From: GCA-2684655 sp051278165
Lineage (GTDB): Bacteria > Planctomycetota > UBA1135 > UBA2386
Length of the DNA: 19,541 bases
Direction of reading: 5' to 3'
Assembly (NCBI GenBank): GCA_051278165.1
Contig: JBNMNW010000086.1
Span: 1-19,541, forward strand
The position numbers and the translations under genes are program-made. The notes beneath the pieces were generated by a model. It did no database searches. It saw nothing but the letters and a program-made list of their open reading frames with translations, and was not told the DNA's origin. Positions within the stretch are counted from its first letter, which is position 1; every line of letters begins with the position of its first letter. Shown here one piece after another: positions 1 through 7,475 of this stretch.

Positions 1-48
1 CTGCATGAGCTGATCCTCTATGCGAAGACCGATGGCGGCTGGAGGTAG
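1..48 (+). CDS. possible 3' end of a plus-strand gene (partial)
   Basis: The first frame is open from the window edge to a TAG at 46-48 and reads LHELILYAKTDGGWR. Its composition is protein-like, but 15 codons are too few to identify a family. It would be the C-terminus of a gene starting outside the window. It could equally be chance. Confidence 0.15.
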   Translation: MHELILYAKTDGGWR

Positions 49-106
49 TAGGGATGCGCTGCATGTTTGCAAGCAGGGCTGTGTCCCTCAGTGGCCGAGG
101 ATGGCA

Positions 107-283
107 ATGAGCCGCGCGGCCGTGAAGACGGCGCCACCCTTCCTCTCCTCGGACAAGGTGAACCGCGACCAAGAGGCTGGTCTGTACGCGCACTACGGCC
201 GCCCTGGCTATTGGCCCGAGGGCCGTGAGCCCGTGAGCGACGGCGGACACCGCGATTCGAAGGCTGCAGACGCCAGCGAATAG
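107..283 (+). CDS. small hypothetical protein
   Basis: I do not recognise this 58-residue frame. It is considered because third codon positions are mostly G or C, as in real genes here, and because GAGG at 97-100 sits 6 nt before the ATG at 107. The frame stays open upstream to an ATG at 20, which has no comparable ribosome site. The product would be hydrophilic, rich in Gly, Arg, Asp and Ser, with a Tyr/Gly/Pro patch (LYAHYGRPGYWPEG) and no membrane segment. It converges on the lipoprotein gene ending at 286. It may be spurious. Confidence 0.3.
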   Translation: MSRAAVKTAPPFLSSDKVNRDQEAGLYAHYGRPGYWPEGREPVSDGGHRDSKAADASE

Positions 284-285
284 GC

Positions 286-477
286 CTACCGGCACGCAAC
301 GATGCGGTTGTTCCGATGCCTTCCTGCCACGCGCGCCTCGAACCCGGTGCCGGTGCCGGTGCCGATGCTCCGTTCGTGATGGGCGTCGGTGCAGCATCGC
401 TGCATCGGCCTCGATGCCTCACGGAAGCAGGTGCAGCCGCTGAGTAGCGCGAGCAGCGCCAGCAGGATCCATCGCAT
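286..477 (-). CDS. small putative lipoprotein
   Basis: The frame encodes 63 residues. The N-terminus MRWILLALLALLSGC is a compact lipoprotein signal: one Arg, a run of Leu/Ala, and a lipobox LSGC with the lipidated Cys at residue 15. The rest is short, basic and rich in Cys and Arg, with three Gly-Thr pairs encoded by a GGCACC hexamer repeated three times (about 344-363). Codon third positions are GC-rich. No clear Shine-Dalgarno precedes the ATG at 477. The mature part matches nothing I know, so export is the only supported statement. It lies 58 bp downstream of a second lipoprotein gene in the same direction and may be co-transcribed with it. Confidence 0.42.
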   Translation of the reverse strand: MRWILLALLALLSGCTCFREASRPMQRCCTDAHHERSIGTGTGTGFEARVAGRHRNNRIVACR

Positions 478-535
478 CGCGGCAGACCAACCGATCTGGT
501 GCCGCTACTTCGGTTCGGATCGAATTGTCTGAACG

Positions 536-829
536 TTAGCGTGAACGTTCTTTGTCGGTGTTCTCGATCAGTCGCAGGACCTTCTTCACTTGCTCGGGTT
601 GGCCCTCGATCAGCAAGCTGTTCTCGCCGTTATCTGCAATTCGAATGCTTGAATAGGCCTCGCCGGAAGCCCGGGCGTCGGCCAGGAACTGGTTCAACGT
701 ATCGCGCATCTGAAAGGCCTCGGTGTGCCGCAGATAGACGATGGCGGCAGTCGAATCGGTCGGTTGCGTGGCGCAACCCGTCGTAAGTGAGGCTGCGAGC
801 AGTAGGGAGCAGAGTGTGGCTTTCATCAT
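536..829 (-). CDS. lipoprotein with a secretin N-domain-like fold
   Basis: The product has 97 residues. Residues 1-19 form a lipoprotein signal (MMKATLCSLLLAASLTTGC, lipobox TTGC, lipidated Cys19). After about residue 25 comes a short domain: a beta strand (AAIVYLRH), a helix (MRDTLNQFLADARA), a strand (SSIRIADNGENSLLIEG) and a helix (PEQVKKVLRLIENTD). This pattern, especially the NSLLIEG-PEQVKKVLRLIENTD segment, resembles the N1/NolW-type repeats of type II and III secretins. No secretin pore domain follows, so it is a free-standing version. It is probably anchored to the outer membrane facing the periplasm. The ATG at 826 (second Met) is an equally possible start. It lies just downstream of the copA region on the same strand; its function is unknown. 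Confidence 0.65.
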   Translation of the reverse strand: MMKATLCSLLLAASLTTGCATQPTDSTAAIVYLRHTEAFQMRDTLNQFLADARASGEAYSSIRIADNGENSLLIEGQPEQVKKVLRLIENTDKERSR

Positions 830-891
830 GGCGTTGGGGAGTGCGTGACTGATGACCTTGCAACGGTGGATCTTCCCAGCAAATCAGTGGT

Positions 892-921
892 CTAGCCGGT
901 CATCGTGAGATTCTTAATCAT
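892..921 (-). pseudogene. leader remnant of a deleted baeRF gene after copA
   Basis: Twelve bases after the copA stop, a GGAG ribosome site and an ATG (921) open a ten-codon frame reading MIKNLTMTG and then TAG. The intact baeRF gene at 11449-12618 starts MIKNPTMTR with the same GGAG and spacing, directly after a decayed copA 3' end. This short frame therefore looks like the surviving start of a second baeRF gene whose body has been deleted. Similarity stops near 892. Confidence 0.6.
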
Positions 922-932
922 GAGTGTCTCCG

Positions 933-3158
933 TCACAAGCGTGCGCGCCGTAAGCGCAGCGCGTTGCCGATCACCGACACCGAACTGAGGCTCATCGCGG
1001 CTGCCGCGATCATCGGCGACAACAGCATGCCGAACACCGGGTAGAGCACGCCGGCTGCAATCGGCACTCCCACCGCGTTGTAGCAGAAGGCAAAGAACAG
1101 GTTCTGCTTGATGTTCCGCATGGTCAATCGCGACAGCTGGCTGGCGCGAACGATGCCGCGGAGGTCGCCCTTGATCAGGGTTACAGACGCGCTTTCCATT
1201 GCGATGTCGGTACCCGTGCCCATCGCAATGCCGACTGCCGCCTGCGCGAGGGCCGGCGCATCGTTGATTCCATCGCCCGCCATTGCCACGCAGCGACCTT
1301 CGCTCTGGAGTTTCTTGACGGCTGCCACCTTCTGGTCAGGCAGTACCTCGGCGATGACGTCGTCGATGCCGAGATTCCTAGCCACCGCGTCGGCCGTCGC
1401 TTTGCTGTCGCCGGTGAGCATGATGACGAGAATGCCCGCCTCGTGCAGCGCTGCAATGGCCTCGGACGTGCTGTCCTTGATCGGATCGGCGACACCGATC
1501 AGACCTGCAAGCTTGTCATCAATCACGACGAACATGACGGTTTGTCCTTCGGTCGCCAGCGCGCGAGCCTTCTCGCTCAGAGGGCCAAGCTCGATGCCGA
1601 GCTGCGTCATCAGTGCGCGGTTGCCGAGCGCCACGTTGCGGCCATCGACCTTGCCGCGCACGCCCTTGCCAGTGATGCTTTCGAAGTCCGTAGCTTCCCC
1701 GAGTTCGATGTTGCGCTCGGCACTGCCGTTGACGATGGCAGCCGCGAGCGGATGTTCGCTGCCGCGCTCGAGCGTCGCTGTCATTCGCAACAGTGCCGAC
1801 TCATCGAAGCCCTCGCTAGACACAACGGACACCAACTTCGGTTTGCCCTCGGTGAGGGTGCCGGTCTTGTCGACGACGAGGGTGTCGACCTTGTGAAGCA
1901 TCTCGAGGGCCTCGGCGTTGCGGAACAGCACGCCAAGCGAGGCGCCCTTGCCAGTCGCAACCATGATCGACATGGGGGTCGCTAGGCCGAGCGCGCACGG
2001 ACACGCGACGATCAGCACAGCCACCGCGTTGATCAGCGCATGTGCCATGCGGGGTGCGGGGCCAAACAGGCTCCACACCAAGAAGGTTACGGCGGCGACC
2101 ACGAGCACTGTGGGCACGAACCATGCCGCAACCCGGTCCACGAGTTTCTGGATCGGCGCCTGGCTACGTTGCGCCTCGGCAACCATCGCGACGATGCGCG
2201 ACAGCAGAGTCTCGGCGCCGACTTTCTCGGCGCGCATGACCAGCCCACCAGTGCCGTTCACGGTCGCACCCACGACGCGATCGCCGACGTGCTTCTCGAC
2301 CGGGATCGATTCGCCACTGACCATCGACTCGTCAATGGAGGAGGCGCCCTCGAGTACTACGCCATCGACCGGGACCTTCTCGCCGGGGCGGATCCGCAGC
2401 CGGTCGCCAACGACGACGGCCTCGAGCTGGATGTCTTCTTCCGAGCCGCTCTTCGCAAGTCGACGCGCGGTCTTCGGGGCCAATTCGAGGAGCTTCTTCA
2501 TTGCGGCGCCAGTGGCGCTGCGGGCGCGAAGTTCGAGCACCTGGCCAAGCAACACCAGCGTGACGATGACCGCAGCCGCTTCGAAGTAGACTGCGACGCC
2601 CCCACCTTCGCCGCGGAATGCGGCTGGGAAGATGCTCGGCACAAGCGCGGCGACGAGGCTGTAGACGTATGAGACCGCAACGCTGATCCCGATCAGCGTG
2701 AACATGTTGAGGCTCTTGTTCTGCAGCGACTCGACCGCGCGCACATAGAACGGCCAAGCTGCCCACAGACAGATCGGCGTCGCCAGCAGCAGTTCCAGCA
2801 TGGTTCGCAGCTGCATCGAGAGCAGCCGCGAAACCGGGTTGCCCGGCAGCATGTCCCCCATGGCGATGAGCGCGAGCGGGATCGTGATGGCGGCGGCGAA
2901 CCAGAACCGGCGCTGCATGCTGCGCAGTTCCTGGCCATCCTGCTCGCCGGCTCCGGCCATCGGTTCGAGCGCCATGCCGCACTTCGGACACGAACCCGGA
3001 CCGTCGGATCGGACCTCGGAGTGCATCGGGCACGTGTAGGAAGCTCCGGCATCGTGTGGACCGGTGCTAGTCGATTTGCCACGAGCCGCGCTCGGACGGT
3101 CGCAATGGTGTGCTTCCTTCATGACTAGATTCGTGGCGACCGCGTGTTCGTGCGCCAA
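933..3158 (-). CDS. copA: copper-type P1B ATPase (CopA-like heavy-metal exporter)
   Basis: This 741-residue heavy-metal-translocating P-type ATPase probably exports Cu(I) across the inner membrane using ATP. The N-terminus carries a short heavy-metal-binding domain (YTCPMHSEVR...CPKCGM, residues 41-62; C43, C57, C60) in place of a ferredoxin-like HMA domain. The actuator motif SGES is at 281-284, the metal-binding CPC at 386-388, the phosphorylation site DKTGT at D430, the nucleotide-binding SEHP at 467-470 and the hinge GDGIND at 628-633. The YN pair (693-694) and MSLSS (722-726) in the last two helices fit the Cu(I) P1B-1 subgroup. The frame opens at a TTG (3158); an ATG at 3122 is an alternative start, and neither has a good ribosome site. 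No CueR-type operator was found upstream. A decayed copy of its 3' end lies at 12630-12800. Confidence 0.93.
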   Translation of the reverse strand: MAHEHAVATNLVMKEAHHCDRPSAARGKSTSTGPHDAGASYTCPMHSEVRSDGPGSCPKCGMALEPMAGAGEQDGQELRSMQRRFWFAAAITIPLALIAMGDMLPGNPVSRLLSMQLRTMLELLLATPICLWAAWPFYVRAVESLQNKSLNMFTLIGISVAVSYVYSLVAALVPSIFPAAFRGEGGGVAVYFEAAAVIVTLVLLGQVLELRARSATGAAMKKLLELAPKTARRLAKSGSEEDIQLEAVVVGDRLRIRPGEKVPVDGVVLEGASSIDESMVSGESIPVEKHVGDRVVGATVNGTGGLVMRAEKVGAETLLSRIVAMVAEAQRSQAPIQKLVDRVAAWFVPTVLVVAAVTFLVWSLFGPAPRMAHALINAVAVLIVACPCALGLATPMSIMVATGKGASLGVLFRNAEALEMLHKVDTLVVDKTGTLTEGKPKLVSVVSSEGFDESALLRMTATLERGSEHPLAAAIVNGSAERNIELGEATDFESITGKGVRGKVDGRNVALGNRALMTQLGIELGPLSEKARALATEGQTVMFVVIDDKLAGLIGVADPIKDSTSEAIAALHEAGILVIMLTGDSKATADAVARNLGIDDVIAEVLPDQKVAAVKKLQSEGRCVAMAGDGINDAPALAQAAVGIAMGTGTDIAMESASVTLIKGDLRGIVRASQLSRLTMRNIKQNLFFAFCYNAVGVPIAAGVLYPVFGMLLSPMIAAAAMSLSSVSVIGNALRLRRARL

Positions 3159-3485
3159 CGCGAGAGTTCGCGCAAGGGATGGATCACGATCAGCCTTCGA
3201 GACTCATCGCGGCCGTTCGCGCTGAGCGCTGAACTAGAGATGACCGATGGAACTCAGTGACTTCGCATCCTCGATAGACTTGCCAGAGTCTTGGTTGGAG
3301 CTGTCACTGACCACGGTTACCGACACATCCTTGAGAGGCCCGACGAAGGCGAGCACCGCAGCCAAGACGAGGCCCTCGAAACGCGTGGTCGAGGTTTGAC
3401 TAGACGGCGTCGCAAACCAAAACGAGAAGGGAGTGCGATCGCTGTGTCACGTCGCTGATGGCAGCCGAGGATCAGAGATCAACGA
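3159..3485. other. 327-bp gap with a possible decayed small gene
   Basis: The gap between hflC and copA holds no confident gene. On the minus strand one frame is open for 70 codons (3237-3446, TAG at 3234-3236). It has protein-like composition, including TPFSFWFATPSS, a hydrophobic run LVLAAVLAFVG and a Ser/Asp-rich tail. It has no ATG; TTG at 3365 and GTG at 3356 are the only reasonable starts, and a TGA (3447-3449) closes it upstream. It may be a gene that lost its 5' end by frameshift. The copA promoter should also lie here, but I see no clear -35/-10 pair. Confidence 0.25.
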
Positions 3486-4472
3486 TCAGTGGGTCGGTTC
3501 GATCTCAGCCTCCGGTGACATGCCCTTGAGGAACTTGAACATGTCACTGTCCGTGGACAGCACCAGGGTCGTGTTGCCGGTGATGATGAGCTTGTAGGCC
3601 TGCATCGCGCGGGTGAACTCGTAGAACTCCACCGCTTGCAGGCTCTGGCTGTATGCCTGCGCGTAGACGTCGGCGGCCTTCGCGTCGGCGAGGCCGCGGA
3701 TCTCCTCAACCTGACGGTAGGCTTCGGACTGGATCTTGTCGAGATCGCGCACTCGATCGCCTCGGATCCTGGCCGCTTCACCATTGCCCTCGGACAAGAA
3801 GCGTTCGGCGATCTGGCGGCGCTCGCTGATCATGCGGTCGTAGATCTTCGGCCGCACACTCTCGTTGTAGTTGATGCGCTTGAAGCGGATGTCCAGGAGC
3901 TCGATGCCGAACACCTTCACCTTGGCGGCGGCGGCAGCAAAGATCTCCCGTTCGACCAGCACACGCCCCTTACTGATCGGCACCAGGGATCCCGTGTCGA
4001 GATTGTGACCGATATTGTCGGCTCGCCCGTCACGCAACGGCACGCGGTTCTTCGTCGTGCGAATGATCTCGATGAGTTCGTGTTTGGCGACAGCGTTGCG
4101 CGTCTCACTGCCGAGAATATCGTCCAGCCTCGACTGTGCGCTGCGTTCGTCCTGCAGCCGAAGAAAGTACTGCAGGGGATCTGAGATCCGCCAGCGCGCG
4201 AATAGGTCGACCGAGATGTAGAGCTTGTCTTTGGTCGGCATGTCGGACGGCCTGCCGTCCCATTCGAGAACCCGCCTGTCGATGCGATTCACGTCCTGCA
4301 CGAAGGGCACCTTGAGCATCAGCCCGGCAGTGGTCACCGGCTCGCCGACCGGCTTGCCGAACTGAGTAACGATCACTTGCTCGACTTCGTCCACCGCATA
4401 TACGGCGCTGTTCGCAGTGATGATGGCGCCAATCACGAGGACGGCGATCACGATAGTCTTGGGGGTGCTCAT
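3486..4472 (-). CDS. hflC: HflC-like SPFH-domain membrane protein
   Basis: The product has 328 residues with one N-terminal membrane anchor (about 6-25), then an SPFH/band-7 domain (about 26-210) and a charged helical, coiled-coil region (about 210-290). Motifs such as VTQFGKPVGEP, LKVPFVQDV, LEWDGRPSDMPTKDKLYISV and WRISDPLQYF are typical of HflC. In the family, HflC pairs with HflK to form a large cage around the FtsH protease on the periplasmic side and modulates membrane-protein turnover. It follows hflK with a TAATG overlap (1 nt), and a good ribosome site (GGAGG) lies inside the hflK end, so the two are translationally coupled. No ftsH or hflX is in the window. Confidence 0.88.
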   Translation of the reverse strand: MSTPKTIVIAVLVIGAIITANSAVYAVDEVEQVIVTQFGKPVGEPVTTAGLMLKVPFVQDVNRIDRRVLEWDGRPSDMPTKDKLYISVDLFARWRISDPLQYFLRLQDERSAQSRLDDILGSETRNAVAKHELIEIIRTTKNRVPLRDGRADNIGHNLDTGSLVPISKGRVLVEREIFAAAAAKVKVFGIELLDIRFKRINYNESVRPKIYDRMISERRQIAERFLSEGNGEAARIRGDRVRDLDKIQSEAYRQVEEIRGLADAKAADVYAQAYSQSLQAVEFYEFTRAMQAYKLIITGNTTLVLSTDSDMFKFLKGMSPEAEIEPTH

Positions 4473-5479
4473 TATTGGCCTCCGATCGGCGCGCCGACGT
4501 TTAGTAGCGGTAGTAAGTTTTGGGTGCGCTCGTCGACGATGATCTTCGACTGCACACCCGGCATCACTGTTTCCAGGGTCTCGATGTAGATGCGGCGGCG
4601 AGTGACCTGCGGGGCCTTCGTGTATTCCGCCAACAATGCGTTGAACCGGGCAACATCTCCTTCGGCCTCGTTCACCCTCTTGATGCGATAGCCATCGGCC
4701 TCACGGATCCGCTGATCCTTCTCGCCCTCAGCCAGTGGAATGACCTTGTTGTAGTCACGGCGAGCTTCATTGATCAGCTTCTCTTTCTCCTGCTGGGCTT
4801 GATTGACCTCGTTAAAGGACTCCTGCACGGGCCCCGGCGGGTTGATGTTCTTCAATTGCACCTGATCGATGCTGATGCCCATGGCGTATTTGATCGACAG
4901 TGCCTGCATCTTGATCAAGGCTTCGGTCTCGATCTCCTCGCGACCAATCGTGATGACTTCATCGACCGTGCGATCGCCGACCACTTCCCGCATCACCGAC
5001 TCCGAGACGTAGCGCAGGGTCGCGGTTGGTTCTCGGACTTCGAACAGAAACTTCACGGGGTCCGAGATGCGATACTGAACCACCCACTCGACGAGTGCCG
5101 CGTTGAGGTCTCCGGTCACCATCTGATTCTCCTGGGTGCCGTCACGAAAGGGCGCACCCTGGAACGGATTGCTGGCGCCCGCGGTGGTGAAGCCAAACTC
5201 CAGTTTCAACTGCCGCTTGACCGGCACGAGGGTCGCGCGATCGATCCAGAACGGCAGCTTGAAGTGCAGGCCGGATGGGATCTGGTAGGCATACTTGCCG
5301 AACCGCTGCACCACGGCCACCGAATCACTGGGCACGGTGTAGAAGGCCGTCCACGTGCCGACTGCCAAGATCAGAATGCCGGCGCCGACCGGTATTAGAA
5401 CTCGTCGATTTTTACCATGAAGGAGGGCCGCAACCTTGCGGCCGAAACGGCGAACGGGGATTAAGGAGTCGTCTGTCAT
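4472..5479 (-). CDS. hflK: HflK-like SPFH-domain membrane protein
   Basis: The product has 335 residues: a short basic cytoplasmic N-terminus, one membrane segment (about 27-48), an SPFH/band-7 domain (VPSDSVAVVQRFGKY, LHFKLPFWID, VQYRISDPVKFLF) and a long charged helix (about 220-290, NEVNQAQQEKEKLINEARRD). It lacks the long Gly-rich N-terminal extension of E. coli HflK, so it is a shorter type. The motif SIDQVQLKNINPPGPVQESF and the gene order hflK-hflC support the assignment. The partner is HflC, overlapping by 1 nt. The ATG at 5479 has only a weak ribosome site. The gene begins 66 bp after the alcohol dehydrogenase stop, so it may share that transcript. Confidence 0.85.
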   Translation of the reverse strand: MTDDSLIPVRRFGRKVAALLHGKNRRVLIPVGAGILILAVGTWTAFYTVPSDSVAVVQRFGKYAYQIPSGLHFKLPFWIDRATLVPVKRQLKLEFGFTTAGASNPFQGAPFRDGTQENQMVTGDLNAALVEWVVQYRISDPVKFLFEVREPTATLRYVSESVMREVVGDRTVDEVITIGREEIETEALIKMQALSIKYAMGISIDQVQLKNINPPGPVQESFNEVNQAQQEKEKLINEARRDYNKVIPLAEGEKDQRIREADGYRIKRVNEAEGDVARFNALLAEYTKAPQVTRRRIYIETLETVMPGVQSKIIVDERTQNLLPLLNVGAPIGGQ

Positions 5480-5521
5480 CGGGTATCAGTCTCTGTTTAG
5501 AAGTTCGGATGTCGTGCCAAT

Positions 5522-5536
5522 CTCGCCGGGGGCGAG
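5522..5536. other. short GC hairpin between dehydrogenase and hflK
   Basis: CTCGCC-GGG-GGCGAG forms a six-pair stem with a three-base loop just after the dehydrogenase stop. There is no T-run on either side, so it is a weak attenuator or RNA-stability candidate, not a convincing terminator. Confidence 0.25.
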
Positions 5537-5545
5537 GGACGCCGG

Positions 5546-6583
5546 TCAGGCTTCCAAGATCACCTTGAGCGCCTTGGTGGCAGCGGCGTGGCTGAAGGTG
5601 TCGTAGGCCGCCATGACCTCCTGTAGCTTGAAGCGATGGGTAATGAGGCGCTTGGGCTCGATGCGTTTAGACTGCACCGTTCGCAACAGCATCGGCGTCG
5701 AGACCGTGTCGACAAGCCGCGTCGTGATCGTCACGTTGTGGGACCACAGGGTCTCGAGGTGCAGGTCGACCTTCTTGCCGTGCACGCCGATGTTGGCGAC
5801 CACGCCGCCGGGCGCGACGATCTCCGTGCACAGTTCGAACGTTGCGGGAATGCCGACGGCTTCGATCGCGGTGTCAACGCCGCGTCCGCCTGTGAGCTGG
5901 TGGATCTCTTCTTTGGCGTCGCCGGTAGAGCTATTGACGGCATCGGTTGCGCCGAGAGAGCGCGCGACTTCGAGACGGTTGTCATCGAGATCGACCATGA
6001 TGATCTTGGCTGGCGCGTAGAACTGCGCGGTCAGCAGCGCGGCGAGCCCGATGGGACCCGCACCGACGATGGCGATCGTGCTGCCAGGAGCCACCTTGCC
6101 GTTCAATACGCCACACTCGAGTCCTGTTGGCAGGATGTCGCTCAGCATCACAGCGTCCTCATCGTCGATGCCGTCCGGCAGCGCATACAGGCTGGTGTCT
6201 GCGTGCGGCACGCGAACGAACTCGGCCTGGGTACCATCGATGGTGTTGCCAAGTATCCAGCCGCCAGTCGCGCAGTGCGAATACATCGCGCTGCGACACG
6301 CCTCGCAGCGACCGCAAGAAGTGATGCACGAAATCAGCACCCGTTCGCCAGGCGCGAAGGCGGTGACTCCGGAGCCGACGGCATCGACGATGCCAACACC
6401 TTCGTGTCCTAGGATGCGGCCGCTCGTGCAGGTCGCAACGTCGCCCTTGAGGATGTGTAGGTCGGTCCCGCAAATGGTCGTCTTGGTGATCTTGACGATG
6501 GCGTCCGTGGCCTTGTCGATGGTCGGCTTCGCGTGCTCTACGAAGTTCTTCTTGCCCGGCCCCTGATACACGAGTGCTTGCAT
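5546..6583 (-). CDS. zinc-dependent medium-chain alcohol dehydrogenase
   Basis: The product has 345 residues, the usual length for the family, and probably oxidises alcohols or reduces aldehydes with NAD(P)(H) in the cytoplasm. The catalytic zinc ligands are visible as C38 (ICGTDLH) and H60-E61 (LGHEGVG), with D149 a likely third. The structural zinc cysteines are C90, C93, C96 and C104 (CGRCEACRSAMYSHC). The Rossmann motif GAGPIG is at 174-179, followed by the acidic D198 in MVDLDD, which favours NAD. The ATG overlaps the upstream GSP1 stop as TGATG, with AAGGAG a few bases earlier, so the pair is coupled. A truncated copy with the same junction is at 10620-10789. Substrate unknown; stress-related aldehyde removal is an inference from context. 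Confidence 0.92.
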   Translation of the reverse strand: MQALVYQGPGKKNFVEHAKPTIDKATDAIVKITKTTICGTDLHILKGDVATCTSGRILGHEGVGIVDAVGSGVTAFAPGERVLISCITSCGRCEACRSAMYSHCATGGWILGNTIDGTQAEFVRVPHADTSLYALPDGIDDEDAVMLSDILPTGLECGVLNGKVAPGSTIAIVGAGPIGLAALLTAQFYAPAKIIMVDLDDNRLEVARSLGATDAVNSSTGDAKEEIHQLTGGRGVDTAIEAVGIPATFELCTEIVAPGGVVANIGVHGKKVDLHLETLWSHNVTITTRLVDTVSTPMLLRTVQSKRIEPKRLITHRFKLQEVMAAYDTFSHAAATKALKVILEA

Positions 6584-7155
6584 CAGTTGGTCTCCTTCGA
6601 GCTACCGGATGTCACCAAGGTGCTCGGGGCCGGCTCATCAACGAGCTCGTGCATGGCATGGGGCTCGACCTGCGTCGCCGCGAGGATCGCCTTGGCGTTT
6701 GCCACCTCGGCGGCGGTACCATGCGCCACGACCACGAATTTGTCCGCCTTGATGGCGGTCTCGTATTGCACGATGCTGTCCTTGGGGATGCCTACTCCAT
6801 AGAGCGCGGCGCCGAGGGCACTCAGCCCACCGACCACCACAGCACCCTCCAAGGCACCGACGACCCAACCGACAACTGGGCCGAGCACCACCAGGGGGCC
6901 GACGCCGGGAATCACGAACATCGCCGAGCCGAACAGCAGACCCCAGAAGCCGCCCCAGAAGGCGCCGAACCGGCCCCACACCTTCACGCGGTCGCCGACG
7001 TTGTAGAAGCCGACGACATGCTCCTCGGTGTGGTATTCCCTGCCGATGATCGACAACTTCTTCATGTCGAAGCCGCGGCTCTGGAGTTCCTTGATGCTGA
7101 CTTCGGCTTCGGTGTGCGAGTCGAAGACCCAGACAATGGCGTTGTTGGTAGGCAT
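6583..7155 (-). CDS. general-stress membrane protein GSP1 (YflT/17M-like N-terminus)
   Basis: The product has 190 residues from the ATG at 7155; upstream codons belong to the repeated leader and are not used. Residues 1-60 (AIVWVFDSHTEAEVSIKELQ, MKKLSIIGRE, EEHVVGFYNVGDRVKVWG) resemble the N-terminal fold of general stress protein 17M/YflT-like proteins. Residues about 62-125 are Gly-rich and hydrophobic (GAFWGGFWGLLFGSAMFVIPGVGPL, then VGWVVGALEGAVVVGGLSALGAALYG), giving a likely membrane hairpin. A second small alpha/beta segment follows (DKFVVVAHGTAAEVANAKAIL), then a loose polar tail. No enzymatic motif is seen. The gene is coupled to the dehydrogenase by TGATG, and that pairing is repeated at 10620-11337, so the two products probably act together. 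No Shine-Dalgarno is visible. Confidence 0.82.
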   Translation of the reverse strand: MPTNNAIVWVFDSHTEAEVSIKELQSRGFDMKKLSIIGREYHTEEHVVGFYNVGDRVKVWGRFGAFWGGFWGLLFGSAMFVIPGVGPLVVLGPVVGWVVGALEGAVVVGGLSALGAALYGVGIPKDSIVQYETAIKADKFVVVAHGTAAEVANAKAILAATQVEPHAMHELVDEPAPSTLVTSGSSKETN

Positions 7156-7159
7156 GATG

Positions 7160-7370
7160 GATGTTCGGACTGGTCTTGTTGGAAGGCGGCGCGCGGAACT
7201 CGCGAGCCAAGCGACTCGATGACGTTCCCTTGTAGTGGCGGGCATTGAGAGCCTGATGAAGTCGGTGTGAGCAGGTTCTCATGCGAGTTGGCGATGCGAT
7301 CTTTCAGCGCCGAACCAGCGGTGCCCGGGCCACATGGTGATGCGCCCGCTATCCCGATTCCGTGCGTGCC
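7160..7370 (-). repeat. repeated leader, copy A (before GSP1)
   Basis: This non-coding segment before GSP1 is closely similar to 8525-8737 before Red1. The most conserved core (about 7228-7285) includes TTGTAGTGGC, ATTGAGAGCCTGATGAAGTC and GTGTGAGCAGGTTCTCATGC on the plus strand. A second conserved block (7317-7350) holds a near-palindrome around GTGCCCGGGC. It fills nearly all of the 320-bp gap between GSP1 and Red1 and presumably carries the promoter. No gene was found in the remainder (7371-7475). Confidence 0.75.
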
Positions 7371-7475
7371 GAATACCTACACGCGTGCACTCGACAGGTT
7401 GGCAATCACACTCCGGCACACGCAACGGAATGCCGTGTTGACTTGACGGCTTACCCGGGGAGGCAGCGACTCACT

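Noticed and set aside
346..366. GGTGCC hexamer repeats as a regulatory tandem array
   Set aside because: Only three units, explained by Gly-Thr codons of the small lipoprotein frame.
1108..1896. Long plus-strand open frames opposite copA, including 1443-1985 and 1918-2672
   Set aside because: They mirror the GC-rich codon pattern of the minus-strand ATPase, which has complete family motifs, and their translations show no domain.
3100..3240. CueR-type copper operator before copA
   Set aside because: No ACCTTCC-spacer-GGAAGGT-like dyad was found on either strand.
6583..7245. Longer starts for GSP1 (7245) and for Red1 (8567)
   Set aside because: The extra N-terminal codons fall in the repeated leader, are Arg-rich and lack conservation; the internal ATGs match the family starts.
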